Assembly (NCBI GenBank): GCA_034440615.1
Contig: JAOTOM010004325.1
Location: forward strand, 62,001 to 126,000
Origin: Ashinkailepas kermadecensis
Taxonomy: Eukaryota; Arthropoda; Thecostraca; Neolepadidae
Direction of reading: 5' to 3'
DNA length: 64,000 bases
Part shown: positions 1 through 11,159 of the stretch, piece by piece
How positions within the stretch are numbered: position 1 is the first letter of the stretch
Layout of the letters: every line of letters starts with the position of its first letter
Notes under the pieces: generated by a model
Database searches by the model: none
What the model was told of the DNA's origin: nothing
Seen by the model: only the letters and a program-made list of their open reading frames with translations
Program-made: the position numbers and the translations under genes

Positions 1-648
1 ACAAAAACCACAAGGGGACTCTATCGATTCGACCAGAGCACCAGAAAATTCAGAATTGGTCCCGAAAGAAAATTATCCGAAGGGCCTTTCTACTCTCGAT
101 CGTGCAATCTGCGGAAAAAAACACGTTGATCAGCCGCAGTGGCGTACTAAAGGTAAAAATGCCCCTCCCTAATGTTAGGCACCAAGGAAATACTTTCACC
201 CCTCGTCATCACAGTTCAGGTCTGTTGTGCTCTGATGCTCCACCAAGGCCGGTGTGTTTTAGCTTGCATCTGGTCGCTGAAGTATTTTTATTTAAGCCGG
301 TGTGTGTTGCTGTGTGGAGTGAGGGGAGGATAACAGTGATGGTGACGGTGACGATAGATCCGAGCCCACTATATGGCACTGCAGTCGCATGCTATTACTC
401 AGAGTTGTTATGTTGACATGGACTGTGCACTGCTCTTTCAATTATGTGGCTTCACCAGTTATTGGACGATTTTCCCCGTTGGTGAGGATGCTGAATAAAC
501 ATAAACATACACATTGTCGAATAAAAAAGAAGAATTTCTGAGATCTGAAAATATAGTGGGCGAAATCCGATGAGTTTTTGGTTGGGGGGGAGGGGTTTAG
601 TGCGTTGGCACTTCGGCCCCCCCCAATGTGTTTAAAAAATCGACACCC
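1..648 (+). repeat. Right part of a hAT-like element with 21-bp array (truncated by window start)
   Basis: This stretch is a close copy of 19598-20247. The first 90 bases are the tail of the degenerate 21-bp array seen in full at 18740-19660. From about 134 (CAGTGGCGTAC) it continues as a shared unique tail and stops being similar to the other copy just after GACACCCTTG at about 648. An end of this form (CAAGGGTGTCG read inward) resembles the CAGGGGYGTCGATTT ends of other hAT-like pieces in the window. No coding potential is convincing. Confidence 0.6.
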
Positions 649-879
649 TTGAGTGAAGCATTTGAACTGATGGCAAGTGGACAATCATTAAATGCACAAA
701 ATTGTGATAAACTGATGTGGGGTGATGTGATAGGCTTATAGCGACATATTGTAGGATTATTAGTAGTGCTGCCATCAACTGGTTCAGTAGTTGATGTCTA
801 AATGAAATGTTACTGCAAGCTGGAACTGGTGATTTGGAGAGCTCATCATAATTGTGTTGGGTAGGTAGGTAGGTACCTA
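649..879. other. Unassigned AT-rich spacer
   Basis: No gene, RNA or duplicated segment was recognised; a short GTAGGTAGGTAGGTACC run occurs near 870. Confidence 0.4.
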
Positions 880-1115
880 GGTCAATTTGTAGCTCAAAGT
901 AATTTTCGATTTCTTGGAATTTATTTTTCTAATGCGATGTTCATGAATTTGCTTAACAAGATTGTGATGTGACAACTCATTTCCTCTGCAAATGCATACT
1001 TTTCAGTTGGGAGGAAAAATAACACCTATGAAGGGGGCTTGGAGTTGGGTAATATAGCATGAAGAGTAATGTACAAAATCAGGAAAAATACAACAAATCC
1101 TAACCTAGTCTAACC
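880..1115 (+). repeat. Copy of the TAACC-bearing dispersed repeat family (family W)
   Basis: It carries the family hallmarks in order: a GATGTTCATGAA-like start, ACAACTCATTTCCTCTGC, AAATGCATACTTTTCAGTTG, then GCTTGGAGTTGGGTAATATA and a short AACCTAACCTAG-type run. The same order recurs at about 2480, 35990, 47455, 57545 and 61470 (plus) and at about 4180, 28150 and 61340 (minus). This copy keeps the uninterrupted CTGCAAATGCATAC site that is split by a tiny element at 57595. Confidence 0.7.
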
Positions 1116-1480
1116 TTCCATGCAAGAAAACGTTTTTAACGGAACATTTTTGAACATTTTTTGTCTCTAGAATTTTGTCTCAAATAAACACCTAAACTAA
1201 GCCAAATGAAACTAACCGAGCTGTTTTTGAAGGAAAATAATAAATAGCCTGACTTAAACTAACCTAAGCTACTACAAACTGCTTTTGAAGAAAAACAAGT
1301 TATCATTTTGTATTAAATATATCAGAAACAGCATTGTTTGATATTTGTTATTCTAGCTTAGAAAATAGCCTGATCTAACCTAACAAAACCTAATCCCTTT
1401 GCATGCTTCATGGAGGTAAACTGTGTAAACTCATCTGTTAATTTAAGCTGCAATGATACTCCTACATACAGGGGTGTAGC
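1116..1480. repeat. AT-rich continuation of family W
   Basis: It contains scattered CTAACCTAA motifs and CTGCTTTTGAAGAAAAA blocks that recur after the family W copy at 2690-2770. No gene is visible. Confidence 0.45.
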
Positions 1481-1627
1481 ATTGTATGTTTTTGGGAGGG
1501 CACTTGCCCCCCCCCCCTCCAATATTGCCCCCCACCCCAATAATTTCAACCTTTAACATGGCACCCTATGAGGTATACCCCCAATCCATTTTAACCTGTC
1601 TATTACCTTCGTGTATTGTTTCCCCCC

Positions 1628-1661
<34 letters not shown>

Positions 1662-1730
1662 CATATATATTGTAGATACCTTAAGCAGCAATAATACCCT
1701 TTTAAATTTTTTTTTCTAAGCAAGAGCTTA
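1481..1730. repeat. Family Z fragment with poly-A/(AT)n tract
   Basis: It begins ACAGGGGTGTAGCATTG and contains the block CCAATAATTTCAACCTTTAACATGG, which recurs at about 26290 and, inverted, at about 38180 and 43490. A run of about 18 A followed by (AT)n lies at about 1627-1670. Confidence 0.5.
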
Positions 1731-2259
1731 GACTAGGTTAACTCTGTTGTTTTCTGAAGCTTAGCTTTATTCTTCATACTTACCCCACTTGAAGCCCTAC
1801 TTTTTGCTATTATTTTGCTTCCCAACTGAAAAAAATCAGGAGTATATGAGCGCCGGGAGTGGCTGAGATGCAACATGTTGGCTGACCTTGCAAAAACGCC
1901 TGATAAATATACGTCAAATATCGTTTGTTTGTCTTCCAAAATATGCGTGTCGTACATCGTTTCATCCTGTTTGCATGAACATGCTCTGGGAAGACCAGTG
2001 GGGTTTATGCTGGCTCATAAATCCCATCAGGGTCTGGGCTTCCCCACTGGGATTTCTCGGTGTAGAATTAACACTGGGAATAGTATAAAATCCCTCGGAG
2101 ACTGTGTAGGAATACCGTGGTGGATTCCCATAAGGAACCGCATGGGATTCCCACACGGTTGTGTCATGGGGAATATTTCATATGCTGACAAGGACAATCC
2201 CATGCAATTTGATGGGTCAATCCGATTGGGATTTTTTCACTAGGGTAACCTGGCCAAAC
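1731..2259. other. Unassigned segment rich in GGGATT/AATCCC motifs
   Basis: Between about 1990 and 2250 short CCCAT/ATGGG and GGGATTT/AAATCCC blocks alternate in both orientations. This suggests a small non-autonomous element, but no ends or target duplication could be fixed. Confidence 0.35.
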
Positions 2260-2846
2260 CGGTATTATTGTGCTTTAAGGTGGTAACAAGACAAGTGTTT
2301 ACACACATTTGCCTCCATATAGCAAACAAATGGGTTAGGTTTGGTTAAGTTAGATTAGTTTAGGCTTTTCAAGTTGGAAAACTTTTCAAAAATTTTCCAA
2401 AAAGTTTCCCCAAAAATTGCGAATTATTTGGTAACATTGCAGTTTAAGGTGTTCTTTTTTATTTTCTTTTTACTTTTCTGCAGAATACCATGTTTATGAA
2501 GGTGACTAAGATGATTGGACCCACTTATTTTCTGTGCGAATGCTTACTTTTCAGGTTGCGACCAAAATAATGCCAAAAAGGGCTTTGAGTTCGGTAACAT
2601 AGCATGAACATAAATGTTTTTTTTTAAATGCAACAAAACCTAACCTAACCTAGCCTAACCTGTTTTGAGAACAAAAAAAAAAAAAAAATGTTAATTTATT
2701 TATTTTCGGAAAATTTTCAACTTTAAAAAGAAACCGAACCTAAGCTGCTTTTGAAGAAAAAAATATATTTTTTGTGAACATGCTTGTAAATTTGTTGGGA
2801 AACATTTGGGTATTATTGTGCTTTAAGGTGGGAACAAGAAAGGTTT
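2260..2846 (+). repeat. Family W copy with TAACC run
   Basis: The core at about 2480-2660 has ATGTTTATGAAGGTGACTAA, GAATGCTTACTTTTCAGG, GGCTTTGAGTTCGGTAACAT and then (TAACC)-type runs at 2638-2660. Bases 2265-2300 and 2810-2840 share GGTATTATTGTGCTTTAAGG, so two partial copies are adjacent. Confidence 0.65.
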
Positions 2847-2909
2847 TATGGGCGCTGTATGACCAACGCAGTCAATGCGGCCGTAAGCCCAAATAACCAA
2901 CCAACCAAC
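2847..2909 (+). mobile_element. Tiny SINE-like element, copy 1
   Basis: A 63-bp insertion starts TATGGGCGCTGTATGACC and ends in a CCAACCAACCAAC tail. It is flanked by CAAGAAAGGTTT (2835-2846) and CAAGAAAAGTTT (2910-2921), a 12-bp target duplication with one mismatch. The related sequence at 2282-2310 shows an unoccupied version of the site. The terminal stem GGGCGC pairs with GCGGCC with one mismatch. Confidence 0.7.
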
Positions 2910-2968
2910 CAAGAAAAGTTTCTACACACATTTGTCACCATAAAGCAAACAAATGGGTTAGGTTTGGT

Positions 2969-3290
2969 CACCGGCGGATCCAGGGGGGGCATTCCGGCCA
3001 TGGCCGCCCCCCGAAGCGCTTCAAAGTGTCGTTTGGATTTATTATTTATTTTATTTATTTGAACGGCCATAGTGTCGTTTGGCCCCCCAAACCAACAAAA
3101 GTAAACTGAATTAAAATGCAATAACCTTTGCTAAGGTTAAAAAATACCGTTCCGGGTGAAATAATCTCCAATTTTACAGGTATTTTGTTATAATTGTTTG
3201 GAAGCACAATATGGTAGCATAGTAGATTCTGACACATCGAGGGTTCTATGCTGTTGAAGTTCTGCTTACAGCAAGAGATGACGAAATCAG
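2969..3290 (+). mobile_element. hAT-like MITE, partial copy A
   Basis: The left end CACCGGCGGATCC and the following GGGGGGGC...CCATGGCC block match copy B at 3529. Similarity runs to the AGTTCTGCTTACAGCAAGAG block at about 3285 and then ends without the right terminus. An 11-bp duplication GTGTCGTTTGG brackets a short AT-rich insertion at 3024-3081. Confidence 0.6.
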
Positions 3291-3528
3291 CAGTTTCATT
3301 ATTCCTTCGTTAGATAGGTTCATGAAGTTTGTTTAGCCAGTAACGGGCAAGCGGCCCAGTGAGCCAGATGTCGAAAGCGGAATTTGAACAGTATGTTTTG
3401 TGCGAGTGACCAGTTGAGCCCAGTTGAGCAGCATGTTTCGTATGTTGGTGCTGGGGTTGCTAAGATGAAGAGACAGGCTACATGACTGATTTTTTTCCAG
3501 AAGAATAGCAAGAGGAGGTATGTATTTA

Positions 3529-3822
3529 CACTGGCGGATCCAGGGAGGGGCCATTCCGGCCATGGCCCCCCGAAGCGCTTAAAAGGGGGGGGCCATAGTG
3601 TCTTTTGGCCCCCGAAACCAACAGAAGTCATCTAAATTAAAATGCAGTAATCTTTGCCGAGGTTAAAAAATAGCGTCTGGATGAATCTCCAATTTTAAAG
3701 GTTTTAAAAAAATAATTGTTTGGAAGCCAGTATGGTAGCATAGTAGATTCTAACACACATCGAGGGTTCCATACTCTAAGTTCTGCTTACAGCAAGAGTT
3801 GACAAAATCGGATCCGCCAGTG
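3529..3822 (+). mobile_element. hAT-like MITE, complete copy B (294 bp)
   Basis: It has perfect 13-bp terminal inverted repeats, CACTGGCGGATCC at 3529-3541 and GGATCCGCCAGTG at 3810-3822. It is non-coding. The flanks start alike (TGTATTTA / TGTACACG), a weak remnant of an 8-bp duplication. CACTGG-type ends are usual for hAT elements. Confidence 0.65.
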
Positions 3823-4179
3823 TGTACACGTGCATGAACGTTGACGTGGTACAAGACGTTGAACGAGAACGTGAACGTTTTGGTAAACAAGAACAAAAAT
3901 CCGGTAACATAGAAACGGTGGAGGTAGGCTGGGGCCCCTACACAGGAAATTATGTTGTCAATTTTTTTTCTTCTTCAAATGGGCCCCTTTGCCAAATAGT
4001 GGTCGAAATCCGGTGCTTTTAACCAAAAATAGCGGAGGAAGGGACACCCTCCAAATCCGTTCTACCCTCCCCTGATGTAATTCCTAGGTACGCCACTGGG
4101 GGAGGGGGAGGGGAGGGGCTGATGCCGAAAACCGAAAGTTGCCCCCCCTCCAAACCGTTGGGCTAGATCCACCAGTGGG
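3823..4179. other. Unassigned, with a hAT-type end
   Basis: Bases 4084-4172 contain TAGGTACGCCACTGGGGGAG and a GATCCACCAGTG end, both typical of the hAT-like fragments in this window. No gene is visible. Confidence 0.35.
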
Positions 4180-4480
4180 TTTGGTTAGGGTAGGTTGGTT
4201 TAGGTTTTTTAAGTTGGAAAATTTGTCAATTTTTATTCTCAAATTAAAATAAAATGAATTTGCACCGAAAATAAGTGGTCCCATCATCTTAGTCACGGTC
4301 ATGAACATGGTATTCTGAAGAAAAAGTCAACAAAAAAAAATCACCTTAAACTGCAAATTTACCAATCATTTTGTATTCAACAGCAACTTATGGTAGGTTA
4401 GGGGTAGGTTCTTTAAACTTTGAAAATAGAAAATTGAAAAATGCTTTACCTGTCTCATGCGCAGTTAAATTGAAACACGC
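4180..4480 (-). repeat. Family W copy, minus strand
   Basis: It contains GGTTAGGGTAGGTTGGTTTAGG and the reverse of the family W block (GTGGTCCCATCATCTTAGTC, then CATGAACATGGTATTC). Confidence 0.6.
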
Positions 4481-4619
4481 CTGATGCTACCAAGTTCTGG
4501 AATATAAGAGAAGAAAAGAACTATGACGTCACCAAACCTTGAAGGCGAACTTTGGTGTACCTTCTAAGGTAATAGTATCGTGGGTGGCAAATGCGCGCAA
4601 CCAGACACTGGTCTTGTAT
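4481..4619. other. Unassigned spacer with one TGACGTCA site
   Basis: It carries the CRE-type palindrome TGACGTCA at 4524-4531. Nothing else was recognised. Confidence 0.3.
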
Positions 4620-6334
4620 GACTCTATAGGGTTTGTTTAGGAAGTCCTGTGTGGCCATAGATTAATACCTATTGCTGAATATCAATTATAATGAGGTGTC
4701 TATACGGCTTCTTGCTGACTTTTCTCTCATGTTTTCATAGGCTGGCAGATTGGCTCACACGTGGCTTTTGTTGGTTCAGTTTGAGATTGGGTTGCCCCAT
4801 ATCAATATCGAATGCATGCACATGGGGGGGGGGAGGGGAGTTATTTTTTTAGGCGTGCCGGACCATGAAGGTCATTTGCGCCGCCTTTGAAGCGAGTACT
4901 TTACATATCTGTCTATAAAGGGATCGTGTGTGATCAAAGGGCAAGTGGACATTTACGTTAAGGAATTTTACGTTAGTTTGCGCGATATTTTAGGTGCTGA
5001 AGGCGAGGGTCTGGGTTGGGAACAGTTCCCTGATGTCTAAATGGTTTAGTGTTACTTTACTCCTCCACAAAATAATTTGTAGTTTTGGGTGGGGTTGGGG
5101 GTGTTGTGAGAGTGACGAGAAGTCGATTTTGCCAGGGTGCCGGCTTTAGCGTATTCTTATCGAAGAGCACCGAGGGATCTTTACCGTGCGAACAAGGAGG
5201 TATTTGTTCACACCGCCTATCACTCCGGCTGCCGCGTTTTTGTTGTTAGTAGCGGGTTAATCTAAGCATGCCATGCAGGGTTGTCAGTTGGGTTAGTACG
5301 GTGTTTTGTAATTCGGCTCTTCTATGTCCGCTGTACCTCTGGGTATCCGTTTACGCGATGATTTGCTAGGCAAATCGGCTTATCTACGTCCGATGGCTCC
5401 TCTGGGTAGTCGTCTTACGTTACGCTAATTTTTATTTTTATTTTTGTTTATGTTTTCCTAAAGCAAGTCGGTTCATCTACTTCCGACGGCACCGCTAGGT
5501 AGCCATTTATTTCTCATTGAGAAGCAAATCGGCTCATGTACGTCCGACGCCATGCGGGGATGGTTATTTACGTGTTTCCTTCGAGTGTTTCGCGGTCATG
5601 CATTGCGAGTTGATGTGAGTGTTGGTGGTGTGGTGCCTACAATGCTCCTGCTAGTTGTGTGGCATACAGATATTCAAATAGCAATTCATTGGGCATGTAG
5701 GTACTGGTAGGTAGGTACCTTGGTAATTATCAAGCTGATGGTGTAATGGGTAGGTTGCTGAAGATAGTTCTAGTTTGTATATCCACAATCTCAATCATAA
5801 CCATGATTTGCGTGCAAGTTTGACAATGACTGGAAATTGAGAATGTAATTAATCATGTTCAAGCTCCATATGCATGTGGTTTTGCCATTGGTGGTATGCA
5901 CAAACATCAGTATGACCATGCAATTGTTGTTTAGTTGCTTAGCATATTTTTTTTCAGACAATCTGGTTTAAAATGCATCAGCATCGCTAATCCCGACATT
6001 TTATGATGTAAGCTGTACTTCCACAGTGGAGGGAAATCCAGCTATTTTGTTTGTTTTTTGCACACAATTTTACATTTTCCAGCAAAAGGTGGAGAGTCAG
6101 TCCACTATCTAATCTAAATATGTTTCTTTTCAGTACACAATCGGCTGGTTAACATGAATGTTTCTACTTAGCATGGTGCTTTTCATTTTTTCCCTTTAGC
6201 TTTCTTATCAGCATAAAATAGCAAAGGTTATTGGGGGGGGCAAATCAACATGGGGGGGGCAAGATCAACATTGGTGGGGCCATGGCCCCCACAAAAGGAT
6301 ACAAATCGACGCCCCTGCCCTCCAGAACAAGCGC
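4620..6334 (+). repeat. Left arm of inverted repeat pair with 15625-16500
   Basis: Bases 4620-4820 and 5690-6334 match, in reverse complement, 16270-16500 and 15625-16280. Shared landmarks are GCTTCTTGCTGACTTTT, the TCCACAATCTCAATC region and the inner end ACAAATCGACGCCCCTG. An insertion of about 860 bp (about 4830-5690) is present only in this arm. The inner end has the CAGGGGCGTCGATTTGT form typical of hAT-like ends. Confidence 0.65.
5310..5575 (+). repeat. Four-unit irregular tandem repeat
   Basis: Units begin near 5312, 5373, 5465 and 5526 with AATCGGCTCATCTACGTCCG-like sequence, followed by CTCTGGGTAGCC-like sequence. Spacing is irregular (about 60-90 bp). It lies inside the 860-bp insertion of the left inverted-repeat arm. 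Confidence 0.6.
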
Positions 6335-6396
6335 TCCGATCCCAACCCGATCAAAATTTAAGGATCCGCCCATATGTTTGCATTGGGAGCAGATCA

Positions 6397-6456
6397 TGGG
6401 CGTTAAATGACCAAACCTGGTCGATGCGCCCTAAAACTCAAATAACTAACCAATCA
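6397..6456 (+). mobile_element. Tiny SINE-like element, copy 2
   Basis: A 60-bp insertion (TGGGCGTTAAATGACC ... AACTAACCAATCA) is bracketed by a perfect 12-bp duplication, GGGAGCAGATCA at 6385-6396 and 6457-6468. The GGGCGT and GCGCCC ends can pair fully, with one G-T wobble. Confidence 0.8.
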
Positions 6457-6468
6457 GGGAGCAGATCA

Positions 6469-7775
6469 CTTCTAGCTTTAATGCTTAATGACCATCAAAC
6501 TGGCTTGGATACATCAATTTCATATCACGCGACATGGGGCCATTGACTGGGTACTTTTATCACCGCCTTTTGTTGACTGAGGCAGGCTAATTTCCCCGCA
6601 GCCCCATCCCTACCTCAGCTAACAGACTGTTCGATGTTCATCAGCTAAGTTCGATGTTGAAGCTGAACTGCAATAGTGTGCATGTAAAAACATTCACAAG
6701 ATTTTCGAACCCGAACCTGTCAAATTTTACGAGTGTAACCAGAAAAGACCTCAAAATGACGCAGCCAAATTATACAACCAACCTTCGAGTACAGAACGTC
6801 CATACTCCCGTTCCTCTGATTCGTTCCCGTGTAGGAAAGTCCTTATTGGCACGCGAAAGTCTAGCAACCTCTTGTTCGCGATAACTCCAGTCACGAAAGT
6901 ACCAGTACCTTTTGCTGTCCTGTATTGCACTGCAGCACTCCACGATCACACGAGAACTACAGCCACCGTACAGTACGTTCTCCTTGGAAGGTAAGCCGTG
7001 ATACTGCCTTTCCTATGAATTTAGAAGTTGAATTTAGTTGGGAAGCGCGCACGCGTAGCAGCGGTAGATCGGTAAGAGTATTCAAGCTGGACTGCTGGGG
7101 CCGCACGGGTGCTAGTGACTTCGGAAGGTTCCCGGTCGCGGATTGGTCAAGGGCCGCAGAACCACACCATGACGTCACATCCATGTCGACGGCCTTCTAG
7201 AAGGGGAAATAGTCTATTTCTAGTGGCGGTGACGATGCGTTACGTTTACGGTACACTTTTACAATCGCAAGGCTTACGGGATTATATCAATTACAGTTAC
7301 GGGACAGCCAAACGTATAACTTTATGTGAACACAGTTACATCTAGCATTAACGACGGCGGCGTGGCGCGTCGGTCGGTTAGAGGTCACGTGGCGGGCGCC
7401 TGGCTTGGCGGGGTGTTAGCCGGAAGTAGGAAGGGGAGGTGCAAAGTCCAACGAACGGCCTCGTTGGGTCGGGCGGTGGCTGCTTACGTCGACACCCAGA
7501 CCGGCGGACGCCAGTCTCGGAGCCGGGGACTTGTCACGCCATGAACAAAGTGGGTTGGGGCTGAATTTACGGGATCAAGACGCTCAAAAACTAACTCTCT
7601 TACACCCGCCGTCTCCATTCAAAGCCTCCACAAGGAGAAAGACCTTGACGTACGGGATGAGCTATATTATTGTTACGCTTCATCCAGATGCCACCGCTTG
7701 GCCCGCAATGTCCTGAGGTTCTTCCACGAAAACTCAGCCAAGCATGTTGCGTAGTTCCAGAAGACTTGAACTGGT
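6469..7775. other. Unassigned, CpG-richer segment
   Basis: Bases 6950-7540 have more CpG and GC than the surroundings and carry one TGACGTCA (7170-7177). No open frame looks like a known protein. It could be an old promoter region or a diverged element; nothing decides between them. Confidence 0.3.
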
Positions 7776-8659
7776 GTGACGACCAGGGTGGGAATTAAGG
7801 CACTTCTTAAGAGATTTTATCCCTGAAAACATTTTTGCACTCCAGGTTCATACTGGATAGGATGGGCTTCACATGTACTCGGACACAAATGTGGGAACAA
7901 AGATATCCATAAAAACAAACAGAACGACACCCAAAAAAACGCTGGTTATTCCACTTACGGTCACCACTTAAACTAATCACTTTTTGTAGCAGTCAGCAGC
8001 CGGATCACAGCCTCACACACTCCATCAATCTCAACCACCGGAATTGCTGACAACAACAAGCCAACAGCAACTTGCAAGATGATGCGCATGCGCACTGAGA
8101 ACACTGTTCTCCGGCTCTGGAGCCGCGTCTCGGAATACCTGTGTTCCTGGCACCCTATAGTGGGAAACTTTGACAGTTTTAAGAGACGTCTCCGGAGTCC
8201 CGGAGGCCACCGATCAGAATCGGCTGCATTAGCGTTTTCTGTTCTGAAATCTGTCTGTCAACCAATCAATGCATGGTATTTTGTATACGACGTTATAACC
8301 ATTAGCAACTTTGAACATGTCGTACTGTAAACACAAGACATTGACTGATCCTTTGCTTTGATCACATCCAACTGTGTCGTGTGCGGTAGCGGAGTTGCGT
8401 TCGTATTACGTGGGGAATTGGCTGCGTAGGTAGGTATGCGCTCTGAGCTGACGGTGAAGTGTGAAGTTTTTGTGTTTTTTTTTCATATGGCTAGCCTTGT
8501 ACTCAGACCAACAGTGAAAGGAAAACGCATTTCTCCTGTGAGTTATAAGAAACGAAACAGTGCTGATTATTAAGGGTCACTACTGTGCTGTGCCATCCAT
8601 TGTTCACTTTTTTCTTCGTATGTTTTGCCATTTGATTTGACCAAAAATGAGAATGATAT

Positions 8660-10264
8660 TATAAAGTCATCAAGTATTAAGGCTTAATAAGAGCCACAGG
8701 GGCCCATCTGGGTTAAGCCTATCTAGAAAAGGTACTAGAAATGTACATACACCCACCCCAATCAATCCCTTATCCAAAGTTCCTAGGAAGCTATATATCC
8801 CAGCCTATCTAGCACCACTCACTTGCTACCGCATAACACCCTCAACAATCACAAGCTCCTCCCATCATACCCATAGTGCCACCATAGACAATCTTATCAG
8901 CATCACATCCCGAAGGAAGGTGCCGAATGCACTGCTAGGCACATCCCACACAAATTCATAAAGCGTTCAGACTTAATAAGAGACTCACTTGCTATTGCAT
9001 AATACACTGAACAATTACAAACTCCTGCCATCATACCCATTGTGCTACCATAGACAATCTCATCAGTATCACGTCCCGAAGGAAGGCGCTGAATCCACTG
9101 CTAGGTACACCCTATATGAAGCTATAAAGCGTTTAGACTTAATAAGAGACTCACTTGCTATTGCATAACACACTCAACAATTACAAACTCCTCCCAACTC
9201 CCAACTCCTCCCTGTTTATCAACCCTCCCTGGAATACAGAAAAACAATCCCTCTAGTCTGATAATGATTGTCTATGCCGTTTTTAAAGATGGTCAGTGTG
9301 TTGCTACTGACAATGGTTCCTGGCAGCTGGCTCCAGTGTTCTACTACCCTGTTGGTGAAGAAAGACTGTCTTAACCTTGTCCTGCTGTGATTAACTTTAA
9401 TTTTGAATTGATGACCTCTAATTGCATCATTTCTATTAAATGCAAACATTTCCCTGAGATATCCCTGTTCCTGACCATGAACAAATTTAAAAACCTCGAT
9501 GAGATCTCCTCTTAGCCTTCTATATCTAAGTAAAAACATATTCAATTTCTTCAGTCTTTCCTTATATGCCAGGTTGCCTATACCATTAACCATTTTTGTT
9601 GCCCTCTTTTGTACTCTCTCTAAAAGCCAACAATCTTTCTCATAACTAGGGGACCAAGCTTGTACACAGTATTCCAAATGTGGCCTGACATATGCACAGT
9701 AAAGCTTCCTGATGACCTCCTCACTTTTGTATGACACATTCCTCTGTATTGCCCCAAGCATTCTTAGTGCCTTCTTCCTGGCTTTTTTGGTCTGTTCTGA
9801 TGCCCCCAATTTTGTGTTCAAAATAATACCTAAGTCCTTCTCCTGCTGAGTCACAGATAGTACTTGGCCACCCATCAAGTATGGAGCCTTCATATGCTGC
9901 CTACCTACATGCATGACTTTGCACTTATCAAAATTAAACTTCATTTGCCATTTTTCGGACCACTTCACTAGCTCGTCTAAGTCTTTCTGCAGCAAAACCT
10001 GCTCATTGTGCCCTGTTATTGCCCTAAAGATCTTCAAATCGTCAGCAAATTTCAAAACCTTACTGCTAAGGCCACATTCAATGCTATTCACATATATAAT
10101 GAACAATAGTGGCCCCAGTAACGACCCCTGGGGGACTCCACTAAGAACATTTTGCCATGATGACTTTGTACCATTTATCATCACTCTCTGCTGTCTATCT
10201 GAAAGCCACAACTCTATCCATTTTAGGATGCTACCTGCAATACCATGGACTTGAAGCTGCATCA
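8660..10264 (-). mobile_element. CR1-type LINE, 5'-truncated, inside the hAT-like element
   Basis: The minus-strand element begins (5' truncated) at about 10264 within the reverse transcriptase. It runs through the C-terminal region and a long 3' untranslated part to about 8660. It is nearly identical in protein to the LINE at 28842-31667. The equivalent place in the second hAT copy (about 63200) has no LINE, so the insertion is later than the hAT family expansion. Confidence 0.8.
8823..9200 (-). repeat. Tandem repeat of about 156-176 bp in the LINE 3' untranslated region
   Basis: Units start at 8823, 8999 and 9155 with TTGCTATTGCATAACAC-like sequence, and each contains CATCATACCCAT and TCCCGAAGGAAGG blocks. 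The LINE copy at 28.9 kb lacks these units, so the array is specific to this copy or subfamily. Confidence 0.7.
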
Positions 10265-10265
10265 T
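9219..10265 (-). CDS. LINE reverse transcriptase, C-terminal part (mobile element ORF2 fragment)
   Basis: A single uninterrupted frame of about 348 residues codes for the palm and thumb of a CR1-group reverse transcriptase. Visible motifs are GVPQGSLLGPLLF near residue 43 and the catalytic FADD near residue 74, followed by the LVKWSEKWQMKFN region and LGIILNTKL. The C-terminal half is the CR1/L2/Jockey-type region with YCVQAWSP and RRLRGDL. The endonuclease and fingers are missing because the element is 5'-truncated at the hAT sequence, so it cannot mobilise itself. The lack of stops or frameshifts argues for a recent insertion. The real start codon lies outside the copy; translation from this fragment is not expected. 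Confidence 0.85.
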   Translation of the reverse strand: MMQLQVHGIAGSILKWIELWLSDRQQRVMINGTKSSWQNVLSGVPQGSLLGPLLFIIYVNSIECGLSSKVLKFADDLKIFRAITGHNEQVLLQKDLDELVKWSEKWQMKFNFDKCKVMHVGRQHMKAPYLMGGQVLSVTQQEKDLGIILNTKLGASEQTKKARKKALRMLGAIQRNVSYKSEEVIRKLYCAYVRPHLEYCVQAWSPSYEKDCWLLERVQKRATKMVNGIGNLAYKERLKKLNMFLLRYRRLRGDLIEVFKFVHGQEQGYLREMFAFNRNDAIRGHQFKIKVNHSRTRLRQSFFTNRVVEHWSQLPGTIVSSNTLTIFKNGIDNHYQTRGIVFLYSREG

Positions 10266-10445
10266 TATTATTATGCATATTACTTATGCATATTATGTAG
10301 GTACTGATTTAGGTTTTTCCGGTCGGTTACTGGTAAACAGATTCCATGCATACAAAAATAATGTCCATGAAAATGTACTCCGGAAGAAATCGGTATGTAC
10401 TCCGACTCCCAACCCGGAAAGTAAGTTTCCCACTCTGGTGACGAC

Positions 10446-11159
10446 CCTTCAGGAACGTCTTCAATGTATCCAGCTCGGGTGTCGTTCACTAACGTGCACG
10501 CTGGGGAATGAAACAGTCATTAATCGTCGTATTTATGGACGCTTGTAATATTACAAGACACCAGATACATGCTACTTGTGTTACCTCGTCTTCACAATGA
10601 TGCAGTTGTCATTATATTTTTGCGTTGATGCATTTGTCTTGCTTTATTTTTGTTCAAGGCGTGTACCATACAAGTACCCTAAATGTTCCATGTGATGAAC
10701 AAAACATTCGCACGTTCCATGTTCATGAGACTGGTGATCCCGGCGGATCCAGGCTTGACTGGGGTGACCAGGGATAGCAGATAGCAGTACTTGCACTTGT
10801 AGCTCAATCACAGTTATACCTGTTCTAACCATGCTACCTGTTCAGTTTGAAGGCAGTATTTTAAGAGCCGTGGTTACAAGTTGCGACGGTAAGGATAGCG
10901 TTGTGAGGAGATGGAGGTGGTTACTGCATATTTGACCGATATTTCGCGTGCGGAAGTGTTGAAATATACCCCAAGGAGTTCGAATCTATAGTTTCTCAGG
11001 ATAAATCACAATGAAGAAAGGGGGAAAAAAACTGCAGTCACGGAGCGAGGGAAGCATTGATGTGAATTAGAAATAGTTTTGATAAGTTATATTATGCACT
11101 GGATGAACAGCATTATAAGTATCAGTCCAATCACCAGCCTTATGCGCATAATAATATAA
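10446..11159. other. Unassigned flank between hAT-like element and PLE-1
   Basis: It contains CGGCGGATCCAGG at about 10741, a hAT-like end fragment. No gene was recognised. Confidence 0.35.

Larger units (their letters stand above)
7784..10437. mobile_element. Non-autonomous hAT-like element, copy 1, interrupted by a LINE
   Basis: The ends are CAGGGTGGGAA (from 7784) and TTCCCACTCTG (to 10437), inverted with one mismatch. A perfect 8-bp target duplication GTGACGAC lies at 7776-7783 and 10438-10445, the hAT hallmark. Interior 7784-8640 and 10265-10437 match the second copy at 62324-63416, and the 8660-10264 segment is an inserted LINE absent from that copy. No transposase frame is present. 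Confidence 0.8.

Noticed and set aside
2350..2900. Compensatory base changes in the terminal stem of the tiny element
   Set aside because: The changes between copies fit independent CpG decay; paired compensation was not seen, so only an ancestral stem is claimed.
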